Source of the DNA: Prosthecobacter sp.
GTDB lineage: Bacteria; Verrucomicrobiota; Verrucomicrobiia; Verrucomicrobiales; Verrucomicrobiaceae
Length of the DNA: 64,000 nucleotides
Direction of reading: 5' to 3'
Assembly: GCA_019186985.1 (NCBI GenBank)
Contig: JABARQ010000010.1
Location: 93,908-157,907 of the forward strand
The translations under genes and the position numbers were made by a program. The notes under the pieces are model-generated. The model did not search any database and was not told the DNA's origin. It saw only the letters and a program-made list of their open reading frames with translations. Positions within the stretch are counted from its first letter, which is position 1. The number at the start of each line of letters is the position of its first letter. Below are positions 9,691 through 17,292 of this stretch, in pieces.

Positions 9691-9827
9691 CGTGCGCACG
9701 GCGAAGTCATCGAGCCCGTGGTTTGCAAGTCCACGGAACCCGGTGCGACCGCCATGCCGCGTGAGCGGCAACATCCAGCGCGAAGCGCCAATCTGTGGAG
9801 ACGGAGTCAATCCGGGGCGCACGTCCA
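9691..9827 (+). tRNA. Interrupted tRNA-Cys-like element (GCA anticodon)
   Basis: The 5' half has canonical geometry: acceptor CGTGCGC (9691-9697), 2-nt linker, D-arm GGC-GAAGTCATCGA-GCC, 1-nt linker, anticodon arm GTGGT-TTGCAAG-TCCAC with anticodon GCA. The exact acceptor complement GCGCACG occurs at 9817-9823, followed by T and an encoded CCA (9825-9827), preceded by a T-like hairpin CGG-AGTCAAT-CCG. Roughly 65 nt separate the halves, so this is either an interrupted tRNA or two fused remnants. CGTGCGCACG is itself palindromic, which weakens the acceptor argument. Confidence 0.35.
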
Positions 9828-9834
9828 GTTTCAT

Positions 9835-9910
9835 CGGATACGAGAGAGCCAGCGAACTCGCTTGATTTGGGGCCAAGACAGGCCCGGGGCAGCACCGGGG
9901 AATCCGACCA
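9835..9910 (+). tRNA. tRNA-Pro-like element (TGG anticodon), non-canonical T-loop
   Basis: Acceptor CGGATAC (9835-9841) with GAATCCG (9900-9906), 6 of 7. D-arm GAG-AGCCAGCGAA-CTC. Anticodon arm CTTGA-TTTGGGG-CCAAG (4 of 5) with U33 and anticodon TGG. 5-nt variable loop ACAGG. T-arm CCCGG-GGCAGCA-CCGGG, perfect. A73 and encoded CCA (9908-9910). The T-loop is identical to the His-like copy. It begins 7 nt after the preceding element, as in tandem tRNA arrays. Confidence 0.55.
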
Positions 9911-9981
9911 TTTTCGCCGCTTCAAATGGCATTCGAAGCCGCGCACCCGAGCCTGTGCATTCATGACGGCAGGCACGGACA

Positions 9982-10116
9982 GATTGGTTCTGCCGTTGGA
10001 CAAAGCGCCAGATTTGCTGCCTGGCCGGCTTCAGCGACAAAACGCTGGAGACTCTGAAACCGCTCGATGCCGACCCAGGCGCGCTGATTCGCGTGATCGA
10101 TGCTGTTGAGCTATGA
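9982..10116 (+). pseudogene. C-terminal gene fragment, copy 1
   Basis: An open stretch without its own start encodes DWFCRWTKRQICCLAGFSDK, then TLETLKPLDADPGALIRVID AVEL and a TGA at 10114. A second copy lies at 12336-12458 with about two-thirds identical residues. The protein of origin is not recognised. The two copies flank the HEPN-like gene as imperfect direct repeats. Confidence 0.55.
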
Positions 10117-10307
10117 GGAGTTGCGACAGCGGAGTGGTGGAGTTTTAGAGTGATACACTTCCGCCTGTTACTCCATGCTCCATTGCTTTGTGCTCTTCAT
10201 CTTCCATTCTGATTCCCACAGTTTACAGCCAAAAAATAATCCCACAAATTCTCCATGTGTCATCTGCCTTCACAGATGCCGTAGCTAGACGAATAACCCC
10301 TCAATTA

Positions 10308-12134
10308 ATGCTCATGAGCGAAAGCGACACATCATCATTCAAAGTAACGGCTCAACAAGTTCTTGAGGTTATTGACCACATAGCAATCACCCAATTGTCT
10401 TTGCGTAAACTTGCAGAACACTTTGGCGACCTTGCCAAAGAGAAAAAGCATCATAGAGCTCTCACAGAGGAACGCGCTTGCCGCCTACTTGTTGCCGCCT
10501 GTTCATTCTTGCCAAACTTCGAATTCAAAGGGAACCCGTTTGGACCATGGTGGCACAACCTGGCGGGTCCAGGAACGCGCTCGCTTATGGCCGAAGACTT
10601 GTGCGATGAAGACATTAATGCCTTGGAAGGCATCGTTACCAGTCTTCAGAACCTCGAACTACGCGCACGAATTGCAGATGTTGTCTGGGAGTGTCGCAAA
10701 AGAAGTCATTTGATTGGCCGCGATGCAATCCAGTCATACATTCAGATCGCCGATGCAATCGGACACAAAGGCGTCAGCTATTTGAGTTACATCCAATGTA
10801 TCGAAAGAGCCGCACAAATCTCGGGAAAGCTTGGGTTAAAATCCACCGAACACTCAGAACTGATTGCCAGTATTCACGCAAGATTGGTTGCTTTGTCACA
10901 CGATGTTGGATCTGCGCGAGTTTGCGGACATCTGATCAGAATACTCTTACAGCACACACTAGCTTATTCAGATCCCCAAGCGCGCATTGCTAAGTCTTTC
11001 GCAAAGCATCTTGAGGGTGAAGGACTATATGATCTCGCCGAAGATTTTTGGAAATTGGCGGAACGCATACACAGACTAGCGCAGCAAAAAGACGATGCCT
11101 GGCAATGCCAATTAAGGGCAGCGGAGTGCTTGGTGGCAATTGCTGACAAACAGAGCGAAAATCCCGATCTCGGTGCATCTGGTTGGATGTTGCGGGCTGT
11201 TGAAGCGTTGAGGAAGGCGAAAGCACCTCCTGAGAGAATTGCATATGCGCACAAACGCCTGCTGGAACTTCAGCAACAGACGCTCAAAACATTTAAGTCT
11301 ATTCCTTTGGACATTATCCAGAGATCGGACTTTCAGGAGCAGTTTGAGCGTTGCACAAATGAAGTTCGCGCCAAGGTTAGCGAACTAACATTCAGAGATT
11401 CTTTGATATTCCTTGCAACCCAAATTCTGCCGACAAACTGGCAGGAGCATCGAGAAGCCACGCTCGAACATTTAAAAAGCAATGTTTGGGCAGGGATAGT
11501 GAATACGGTTCAGTTGGACCATTCGGGCAAAATCTCCGAAAGCATGGCCCCCAAGTTATTCGGAGAGTTGGACGAAGAGTTTATTAAACAAAAAATGCTC
11601 GAAGGCGCGCGTCAGACTACCTGGCCTGTAATTGTTAATCTTTGGATCGATCCAGTTCGTCAAACCATCGTAAATTTACATGGAGCGAGGTATCATGACT
11701 TGGCATTTTTGGTGACAAACAATCCGTTTGTCCGAGAGGGGCGCGAAGGGCTTTACCTTCGAGGTATTCAAGCCGGTTTTTATGGTGATTGGGCTGTGGC
11801 AACACATCTTCTTGCACCACAAATTGAGGATTCAATTCGGCGAGTGCTTCAACTCAGAGGAAAAGTGACTTCCACGTTGGACTCTGGGATTCAACAGGAA
11901 CGGGACATAAACCAACTCCTTTGGGCCGATGGTATTGTCGAAGCTTTTGGGCCAGACATTCTCTTCGATTTGCGAGGCATATTGATCGAACGTTTCGGCT
12001 ACAACTTGAGAAACGATATGGCTCATGGCCTCTTGAATGAAGGTGACTTCTATGACGTGAGCTCGGTCTATCTGTGGTGGTTGAGTATAATGCTCTGCTG
12101 GCGAGGATACTGTATCGCTAATCTGTCAGAATGA
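10308..12134 (+). CDS. DUF4209-like protein with C-terminal HEPN-type motif
   Basis: 608 residues from ATG 10308; ATG 10314 is also possible and the frame is open from 10188. The bulk is alpha-helical with no transmembrane segment. The C-terminus (about 560-608) reads DLRGILIERFGYNLRNDMAH and then GLLNEGDF; the RNDMAH is an R-x4-H motif with Asn after Arg, as in HEPN ribonucleases, and the region matches the conserved end of DUF4209 proteins. HEPN proteins often cut tRNA or other RNA in conflict systems. The gene is clearly less GC-rich than its neighbours, suggesting transfer. It is flanked by direct-repeat gene fragments and preceded by the tRNA-like array. Function is inferred. Confidence 0.65.
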   Translation: MLMSESDTSSFKVTAQQVLEVIDHIAITQLSLRKLAEHFGDLAKEKKHHRALTEERACRLLVAACSFLPNFEFKGNPFGPWWHNLAGPGTRSLMAEDLCDEDINALEGIVTSLQNLELRARIADVVWECRKRSHLIGRDAIQSYIQIADAIGHKGVSYLSYIQCIERAAQISGKLGLKSTEHSELIASIHARLVALSHDVGSARVCGHLIRILLQHTLAYSDPQARIAKSFAKHLEGEGLYDLAEDFWKLAERIHRLAQQKDDAWQCQLRAAECLVAIADKQSENPDLGASGWMLRAVEALRKAKAPPERIAYAHKRLLELQQQTLKTFKSIPLDIIQRSDFQEQFERCTNEVRAKVSELTFRDSLIFLATQILPTNWQEHREATLEHLKSNVWAGIVNTVQLDHSGKISESMAPKLFGELDEEFIKQKMLEGARQTTWPVIVNLWIDPVRQTIVNLHGARYHDLAFLVTNNPFVREGREGLYLRGIQAGFYGDWAVATHLLAPQIEDSIRRVLQLRGKVTSTLDSGIQQERDINQLLWADGIVEAFGPDILFDLRGILIERFGYNLRNDMAHGLLNEGDFYDVSSVYLWWLSIMLCWRGYCIANLSE

Positions 12135-12240
12135 ATTGCGAGGAATCCAACACTTTTCAATTAGCACCAAGTACGAACACCGCTGCCGGGACCCTCGCTC
12201 CCATTTCTCATCTTCCATCCCTCCACTCACCCACCACCAT

Positions 12241-12458
12241 GAAACCCAACGACCTCATCCGACTCGGCGTGCCGCAGGGCGCGGCGATCCAGTCTGGCAT
12301 GGACTTCATCGCGAAGTTCATGACGACAGGCACGGGTGGACACGTTCCGCCGCTGGAAGGAGCGCCAGGTTTGCTGCCTGGCCGGCTTCAACGACAAAGC
12401 GCTCGAAACCCTGAAACTGCTCGACGCCAAGCCTGACGTGCTGATCCACGTGATCTAG
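12241..12458 (+). pseudogene. RtcB-like N-terminal remnant fused to gene fragment copy 2
   Basis: ATG 12241 encodes MKPNDLIRLGVPQGAAIQSG MDFIAKFM, which resembles the start of a family of RtcB RNA ligases (inference from memory). After about 30 codons the frame changes and the sequence becomes the second copy of the fragment seen at 9982-10116 (12336-12458, RWKERQVCCLAGFNDKALET...), ending in a TAG where copy 1 has GAT. No RtcB catalytic His/Cys region remains. It immediately precedes the RlaP-type gene, a known partner of RtcB. Confidence 0.45.
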
Positions 12459-12551
12459 GCGGTGGAGCTTTCGTGAAACTCAACTCACTTGGCCCGCCGT
12501 CCATCCCGGACGGCGGCCTTCATTTACAAATCGATAGAAAGGAGGTTCTCC

Positions 12552-13331
12552 ATGCAAAACAACGAAGTATTCCAGCGCGTCCGCAACGCGCTCGCTCGCC
12601 TCGGGGCCGAGCGGAACGTGCGCGTGCTCTACGCTTGCGAAAGCGGCAGCCGCGCGTGGGGTTTCGCCTCGCGGGACAGCGATTATGATGTCCGCTTCCT
12701 ATACGTTCACCCAAGTGACTGGTATCTGTCCGTTGAAGACCGTCGCGACGTGATCGAGGAGCCGCTGAACGATGAACTCGATGTCAGCGGCTGGGAACTG
12801 CGCAAGGCGCTAAGACTGCTCCGCAAAAGCAATCCGACGCTGCTCGAATGGCTGCAGTCACCCGTTGTGTATCAGCACGACGCCGTCTTCACTCGCGAGT
12901 TTGGCGAGCTTTCGGAGCGCTTCTATTCGCCCCGACGTTGTTTCACTCACTACCTGCACATGGCGTCGGGCAACTGGCGCCAGCACCTCGAAGGTCGCGG
13001 GCAGGTCAGTCTGAAGAAACATCTCTACGTCTTCCGGCCGCTGCTTGCCTGCCGATGGATCGAGCGTTCGCTCGGCCAGGTGCCGATGCCCTTCCATGAG
13101 CTGGTTGAAGCAGTGCTCGAAGAACGCGAGGTCCGCGAGGCGCTCAACGCACTCGTGGCACGCAAGCAGGCTGGTGTTGAATTCTCCGTCGCGCCTCCCG
13201 ATGAAGTGCTTTCGCGCTTCGTTGTGCAGGAACTACAGCGTCTGAAGGCTCTCAACAAGCCTGAAGAGGCCGCAGGTGACGTGAGTGCCTTGAACAGCTT
13301 CTTCCGTCGCTATGCGCTGTATGGAGTTTAG
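12552..13331 (+). CDS. RlaP/YcgL-type nucleotidyltransferase (PF10127)
   Basis: 259 residues from ATG 12552, preceded by a perfect AGGAGG (12540-12545), which fixes the start. Polymerase-beta superfamily motif: GSRAWGF at 32-38, then DSDYDVRF at 42-49 with the two metal-binding aspartates; a third acidic residue is likely in NDELDVSGWEL. The rest matches the helical C-terminal part of this family. RlaP proteins are encoded next to RtcB RNA ligases and proposed to act in RNA repair; the remnant upstream fits. The gene is intact and has a strong translation signal, so it is probably expressed. Confidence 0.85.
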   Translation: MQNNEVFQRVRNALARLGAERNVRVLYACESGSRAWGFASRDSDYDVRFLYVHPSDWYLSVEDRRDVIEEPLNDELDVSGWELRKALRLLRKSNPTLLEWLQSPVVYQHDAVFTREFGELSERFYSPRRCFTHYLHMASGNWRQHLEGRGQVSLKKHLYVFRPLLACRWIERSLGQVPMPFHELVEAVLEEREVREALNALVARKQAGVEFSVAPPDEVLSRFVVQELQRLKALNKPEEAAGDVSALNSFFRRYALYGV

Positions 13332-13353
13332 TCGTCCGCCCGCAGAATGACCG

Positions 13354-13382
13354 GCTTGGAAGGGTCGCAAACCCTTCCAAGC
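13354..13382. terminator. Strong hairpin after the nucleotidyltransferase gene
   Basis: GCTTGGAAGGGT (13354-13365) pairs perfectly with ACCCTTCCAAGC (13371-13382) around a 5-nt loop, 22 bp after the stop codon. There is no T-run, so it may act as an RNA end-stabiliser or a factor-assisted terminator. Confidence 0.5.
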
Positions 13383-13590
13383 TGCATTCAACCACTTCGC
13401 TGCAAGGCCCCACTGTCGCGTGACGCCCTCGGCAACACGATCAATCCCCATTCTTCGAACTTCGAATTTTTTCTGACCAACTTGCCACTTGGCAAACCGG
13501 GACCGCTGACTAGCCTCACCGTCCCAGAACGAACAGCGCTGCCCGCCCAGACGGGCCGTGATGCTCGAAACACACTTCTCAGCCCCGTTT

Positions 13591-14199
13591 ATGAGTGACG
13601 TTCTGAACAAATCGACGGTTTTGGTCCTGAACCGAAACTGGCAGGCCATCGCCGTCAAAACGCCCGCCGAAGCCTTCAGCATGATGGCCACCGGCAATGC
13701 CACCGCCCTCAAGATCTCCGGAGACGATGACATGACTCCCGTGACCTTTGAGGAATGGATGGGCCTGCCCGTGCTCGAAGGCGACAACTGCATCGGCACC
13801 GTCAAGGGCCCGGTGCGCGTGCCCACCGTCCTGGTGCTGGCCCGGTTTGACCGCGTGCCCAAGCGCCGCCCGAAGTTCTGCGCCAAGGCCATCTGGGAGC
13901 GCGACGGAGGCGTCTGCCAGTACACCGGCCGCAAGCTCAAGCCGAACGAGGGGAACATCGACCACATCGTGCCCGTCTCCAGGGGTGGCAAGAGCACCTG
14001 GGACAACTGCGTGCTGGCCGACAAGAAGGTGAACAGCCGCAAGGGCTCCAAGCTTCCTGAAGAAGCCGGGCTGAAGCTGCTGCGCCGTCCTGCCGCCCCT
14101 CGCGAGGTGCCGGTGAGCCAGCTCATCCGCAACACCTATCAGGTGCGCGACTGGGAGGTCTTCCTGGAAAGCCGGGGCGCCTTTGACGTGACCGTCTGA
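13591..14199 (+). CDS. HNH endonuclease family protein
   Basis: 202 residues from ATG 13591 (MSDVLNKSTVLVLNRNWQAI); the frame is open upstream to 13558. The N-terminal module (VLVLNRNWQAIAV..PAEAF) is typical of stand-alone bacterial HNH proteins of the McrA-like group. The HNH core is CQYTGRKL, then NIDHIVPVSRGGKSTWDNCV and DKKVNSRKG, containing DH, N and the second His/Asn positions; the usual zinc-binding CxxC pairs are reduced. DNA target and role are unknown; in Verrucomicrobiota such genes are common and not clearly defence-linked. Confidence 0.8.
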   Translation: MSDVLNKSTVLVLNRNWQAIAVKTPAEAFSMMATGNATALKISGDDDMTPVTFEEWMGLPVLEGDNCIGTVKGPVRVPTVLVLARFDRVPKRRPKFCAKAIWERDGGVCQYTGRKLKPNEGNIDHIVPVSRGGKSTWDNCVLADKKVNSRKGSKLPEEAGLKLLRRPAAPREVPVSQLIRNTYQVRDWEVFLESRGAFDVTV

Positions 14200-14317
14200 G
14201 CACGGCACGGGGCAGGGGAGCCTGCTCCTGTCATGCCGTTGGTTGGGCTGACCTGGCGGTTCTGCTTGCCCATTTCAGACAGCGAGACGTAAGCCATGGT
14301 CCGCCCTGCAACTGACC

Positions 14318-15040
14318 ATGAACATCTACGAAACCCGACGCCTGCTCGATGAATACCTGCTTTTCCATTATGGCAGTCCCACGGAGGTGCTGCCCTGGGC
14401 TGAGGGTCCGCAGGATGCCCTCGGTTTTGCCGTGCGCTCCGTGACGGCGCTGGCGGACTTTGCCCTCCAGCCTGCCTCCGCCCTGGACCTGGGCTGTGCG
14501 GTCGGCCGGTCGAGCTTTGAACTGGCCAAGCACTGCCAGACGGTTCTTGGGATCGACTACAGCCAGGGCTTCATCGACGCCGCCCGTGCACTCTGCAGCC
14601 GCGAACTGCCCTACGAACGCCTCGATGAAGGCAGCGCCCGCAGCTCCTTGATCGCGCGGGTTCCTGAAGATTGTCCGCGTGAACGGGTTCAGTTTGAAAC
14701 CGGCGATGCCATGCAGCTGCGGAACGACCTGGGCAGCTTCGACCTTGTTCACGCCGCCAACCTGCTGTGCCGGCTCACGGATCCGCAGAAGCTGATCGAG
14801 CGGCTGCCGGCCCTCGTCAAACCTGGCGGCCAGCTTTTGCTGACCACCCCCTGCACCTGGCTGGAGGAGTTCACCCCCAGCGACCGCTGGCCGCAGGGTT
14901 CCACCCGCGACTGGCTGAAGGAGCGGCTTGCGGCAGACTTTGAACTGGTGCTGGAGAAGGATCTTCCCTTCCTGATCCGGGAACATGCCCGCAAGTATCA
15001 GTGGAGCGTGGCCTGGGGCACGCGCTGGATCCGCCGCTGA
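14318..15040 (+). CDS. OvoA C-terminal-type methyltransferase (putative 4-mercaptohistidine N1-methyltransferase)
   Basis: 240 residues. Class I SAM fold: ALDLGCAVGRSSFELAK (motif I), GIDYSQGFI (motif II), then VKPGGQLLLTTP. The ends YETRRLLDEYLLFHYG and ARKYQWSVAWGTRW match the methyltransferase part of OvoA, which methylates mercaptohistidine in ovothiol synthesis. Here the domain stands alone, without the sulfoxide synthase part, and no such gene is nearby. Assignment as OvoA-type is from remembered family features. Confidence 0.75.
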   Translation: MNIYETRRLLDEYLLFHYGSPTEVLPWAEGPQDALGFAVRSVTALADFALQPASALDLGCAVGRSSFELAKHCQTVLGIDYSQGFIDAARALCSRELPYERLDEGSARSSLIARVPEDCPRERVQFETGDAMQLRNDLGSFDLVHAANLLCRLTDPQKLIERLPALVKPGGQLLLTTPCTWLEEFTPSDRWPQGSTRDWLKERLAADFELVLEKDLPFLIREHARKYQWSVAWGTRWIRR

Positions 15041-15061
15041 AGAGATCGGTGCAAGGCCAGG

Positions 15062-15343
15062 CTAGGCCTGCCTGCCCGTCACACTTTTCAACAGCTTGCG
15101 CGGATCCCAGCCCTTGGGGCAGGGGATGCCCTTGCTGCACCAGGTCATGCCCTGTTCGATCCAGTCGGCGCGCCATTCTTCGTAACCGATGCCATCGTCA
15201 TCATCGCTGACGCCAAACTGGAAGCCGCAGGCGGGGCAGATTTCGAAGGAAGCGCCGCCGGAGCGGCCACGCGGGGCTTCACGCAGGCCGTTGAAGCCGC
15301 AGACAGGGCAGTCGTGATGGATGGCGGAGGCTTTGTTTTTCAT
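15062..15343 (-). CDS. Small CPxC zinc-ribbon protein
   Basis: 93 residues from ATG 15343. Two cysteine pairs, CPVC (12-15) and CPAC (36-39), form a probable zinc knuckle, followed by an acidic stretch (SDDDDG) and GYEEWRADWIEQG. This resembles the Cys-rich CPCC domain family (PF14206-like). Its start codon overlaps the stop of the upstream secreted nuclease-like gene (ATGA, 15340-15343), so the two are translationally coupled. It could be an immunity or accessory protein for that gene; this is a guess from coupling. Confidence 0.7.
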   Translation of the reverse strand: MKNKASAIHHDCPVCGFNGLREAPRGRSGGASFEICPACGFQFGVSDDDDGIGYEEWRADWIEQGMTWCSKGIPCPKGWDPRKLLKSVTGRQA

Positions 15344-16107
15344 CGGAGCGGCAGTTCGGAAGGCTGGATGCTTCTCCCAGGCTGGCGATCCCAGTAGGAG
15401 GCGCTGTTAGGCCGAAAAAACGTCTTGGTGGTGCCATCGCGGTTGTAGGCGGCAAAGGCGCGGCTGGCAGGGTCGAAAACGCGCAGGGTGTCCTCCTCCG
15501 CGTCCCATTTCATCAGCAGCTGGCCCGCCCTGGCACGCTGCAGGAACTGCCAGGCCTTGGCAGCGTAGTCATCTGTACTGGTGGCACGAAAGTCCGCACC
15601 ATGGCGGTCAAAATGGTCCTGCAAGGTTTCCATCCGCCCCCAGGTGGCACGGGTCGGCGGCGGCCCCCTCGGCGTTTCCGGGGAAGCAGAGGTCGGAGGC
15701 GCTGAGGCAGGCGGGGCAGGGGCGGGACGCAGGGCGTCCACCAGCCTTTCGAGCATGGACCGGGGAGGGGGCCGGGTGGCAGCAGGCGGGGATCCCGCCT
15801 CGCCGAACACAAAGCTGCCCGCCGCGAGCTTCTGCCGTGCGCTGCCAATTTCATAGTAGTAGGTCGTGCCACGGGTCAGGGGCGCCAGGGTCACCGAGTG
15901 CTGCTCGCCGACCGGCCCTTCGACCTTCTGGTCCAGCTTCAGCAGGGAGGTTCCGAAGGAAGCACGCGTTCCGCAGGCCACGTCCGTCGTCCAGGTGATG
16001 CTGACGCCATCGCCCGCCGGGCTGATCACGGGTTTCGAAAGCAGCTCCACACCGGCGGCGGACCAGGCGAGGAAAAAGAAGGCGAGAAAGGCGGGCAGGC
16101 GCTGCAT
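15340..16107 (-). CDS. Secreted fibronectin-III plus BECR-like nuclease protein
   Basis: 255 residues. Signal peptide (MQRLPAFLAFFFLAWSAAGV). Residues about 22-95 form a fibronectin-III/purple-acid-phosphatase-like beta domain (ISPAGDGVSITWTTD...). A Pro/Ala-rich linker (about 105-150) follows. The C-terminal 90 residues (LQDHFDRHGADFRATSTDDY, then RVFDPASRAFAAYNRDGTTK TFFRP) resemble the Barnase/EndoU/ColicinE5-D/RelE (BECR) nuclease module of bacterial toxins; candidate catalytic residues are His165-His168 region, Lys and Tyr. It is a likely secreted RNase or toxin. Alternative: a domain with the fold but no activity. Confidence 0.65.
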   Translation of the reverse strand: MQRLPAFLAFFFLAWSAAGVELLSKPVISPAGDGVSITWTTDVACGTRASFGTSLLKLDQKVEGPVGEQHSVTLAPLTRGTTYYYEIGSARQKLAAGSFVFGEAGSPPAATRPPPRSMLERLVDALRPAPAPPASAPPTSASPETPRGPPPTRATWGRMETLQDHFDRHGADFRATSTDDYAAKAWQFLQRARAGQLLMKWDAEEDTLRVFDPASRAFAAYNRDGTTKTFFRPNSASYWDRQPGRSIQPSELPLR

Positions 16108-16234
16108 CGGCGCGATGCTAGCCCTCCGGCCTGAAAAGCCAAGCGGTGGAAACTTTGGCTAACGAACTCCTCGTCGAACCGTTCTCACTTGCCGTTCATC
16201 CACCCTCCTGCCAGTCTCCGCACCCATCCCATCC

Positions 16235-17278
16235 ATGATCCGCCCTTTCTCGACCTCGGCCGCCCTGCTGGTGCTTGCCCTTGCCGCCTGTGACAAGAAG
16301 CCTGCCAATTCCCCGGCACCGGCAGCCAAGGCCGATGAAAAGAAAGCGGCAGCCCCCGTCGCAGCCGCGCCGACGAACCAGCCTGCCAAGACCGCAGAAC
16401 CCAGTACTCCCACGTCAGCGGAGGCACCCGTCAGCTTTGATGCCAGCCAGCCTTTTCCGAACGCCGTGGACATCAGCGATTTCGGCAATCTTGAACCCAT
16501 CGAGCGCCCTGACCTCCCCAAACGCGGCATCATTGTCTTCGGCCCCGACAGCTTCGAGCATTCCAACCAGGCGCACTGGGAGACGTACTCCTGGGCAAAG
16601 TTTCAGCCCAAGCGCTGGGGCAAGTACCAGGTGCGGCTGACCTACACCTTGAAGCGCAGCTCCCTCGGCATGCAGTTCCGCATCGGGGATCTGGTGGCCA
16701 AGAAGCCGCTCAAGAGTGCCAGCACGCCCAAGAAGGTCTACATCGGCACCGTGCACATCCAGCAGGCCGGCGATCTGCCCTTCTCGATGATCACACCACC
16801 GACGGAGGACGGCAGCTTCAAGCTTCTCGAGGTCGCCCTGGTTCCCGCTCCCGAAGGCGAATCCATCAGCCAGTCGGACGACGGCACCATCACCCTGCAC
16901 GCCAAGGATGCGATCACCTGGTCGGAGCACATGCGCTACGAGCCGAAGCCGGAAAAAAACTGCCTCGGCTTCTGGACGGAGCCGGACGACTTTGCCGAGT
17001 GGGAGTTCGAGGTGAAGAAGCCCGGCAGGTACAAGGTCACCGTCAGCTACGGCTGCGGCGGCGGCAATCACGGCAGCGAGGTCGAGCTGAAGCATGCCTC
17101 GCAATCCCTCAAATGGGTCACCCAGGACACCGGCGGTTTCCAGAAGTGGAATGACGCTGTCGTGGGAGAGCTGGAGGTGAACGCCGCCGGCACGCAGCGG
17201 CTCGTGGTCGATCCTGTCAACAAACTGAAAAGCGCCGTGCTGGACGTGCAGAAGGTGGTGCTGACACCGGCGGGCTGA
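16235..17278 (+). CDS. Lipoprotein with C-terminal carbohydrate-binding-like domain
   Basis: 347 residues. Lipobox LAAC (about residues 16-19) after a short signal, then an Ala/Lys/Pro-rich spacer. Two beta-rich parts follow. The C-terminal one (CLGFWTEPDDFAEWEFEVKK, PGRYKVTVSYGCG, AGTQRLVVDPVNK) is like the CBM/DUF5077-type modules fused to fucosidases and sulfatases in this phylum. No catalytic domain is seen. First gene of an apparent operon with the two genes that follow (gaps of 14 and 8 bp). Substrate unknown. Confidence 0.7.
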   Translation: MIRPFSTSAALLVLALAACDKKPANSPAPAAKADEKKAAAPVAAAPTNQPAKTAEPSTPTSAEAPVSFDASQPFPNAVDISDFGNLEPIERPDLPKRGIIVFGPDSFEHSNQAHWETYSWAKFQPKRWGKYQVRLTYTLKRSSLGMQFRIGDLVAKKPLKSASTPKKVYIGTVHIQQAGDLPFSMITPPTEDGSFKLLEVALVPAPEGESISQSDDGTITLHAKDAITWSEHMRYEPKPEKNCLGFWTEPDDFAEWEFEVKKPGRYKVTVSYGCGGGNHGSEVELKHASQSLKWVTQDTGGFQKWNDAVVGELEVNAAGTQRLVVDPVNKLKSAVLDVQKVVLTPAG

Positions 17279-17292
17279 CCCTGGCACCGCGC

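Noticed and set aside
9545..10109. Several plus-strand frames of 100-135 codons
   Set aside because: They run through tRNA-like elements and the gene fragment, with no start signals or domains.
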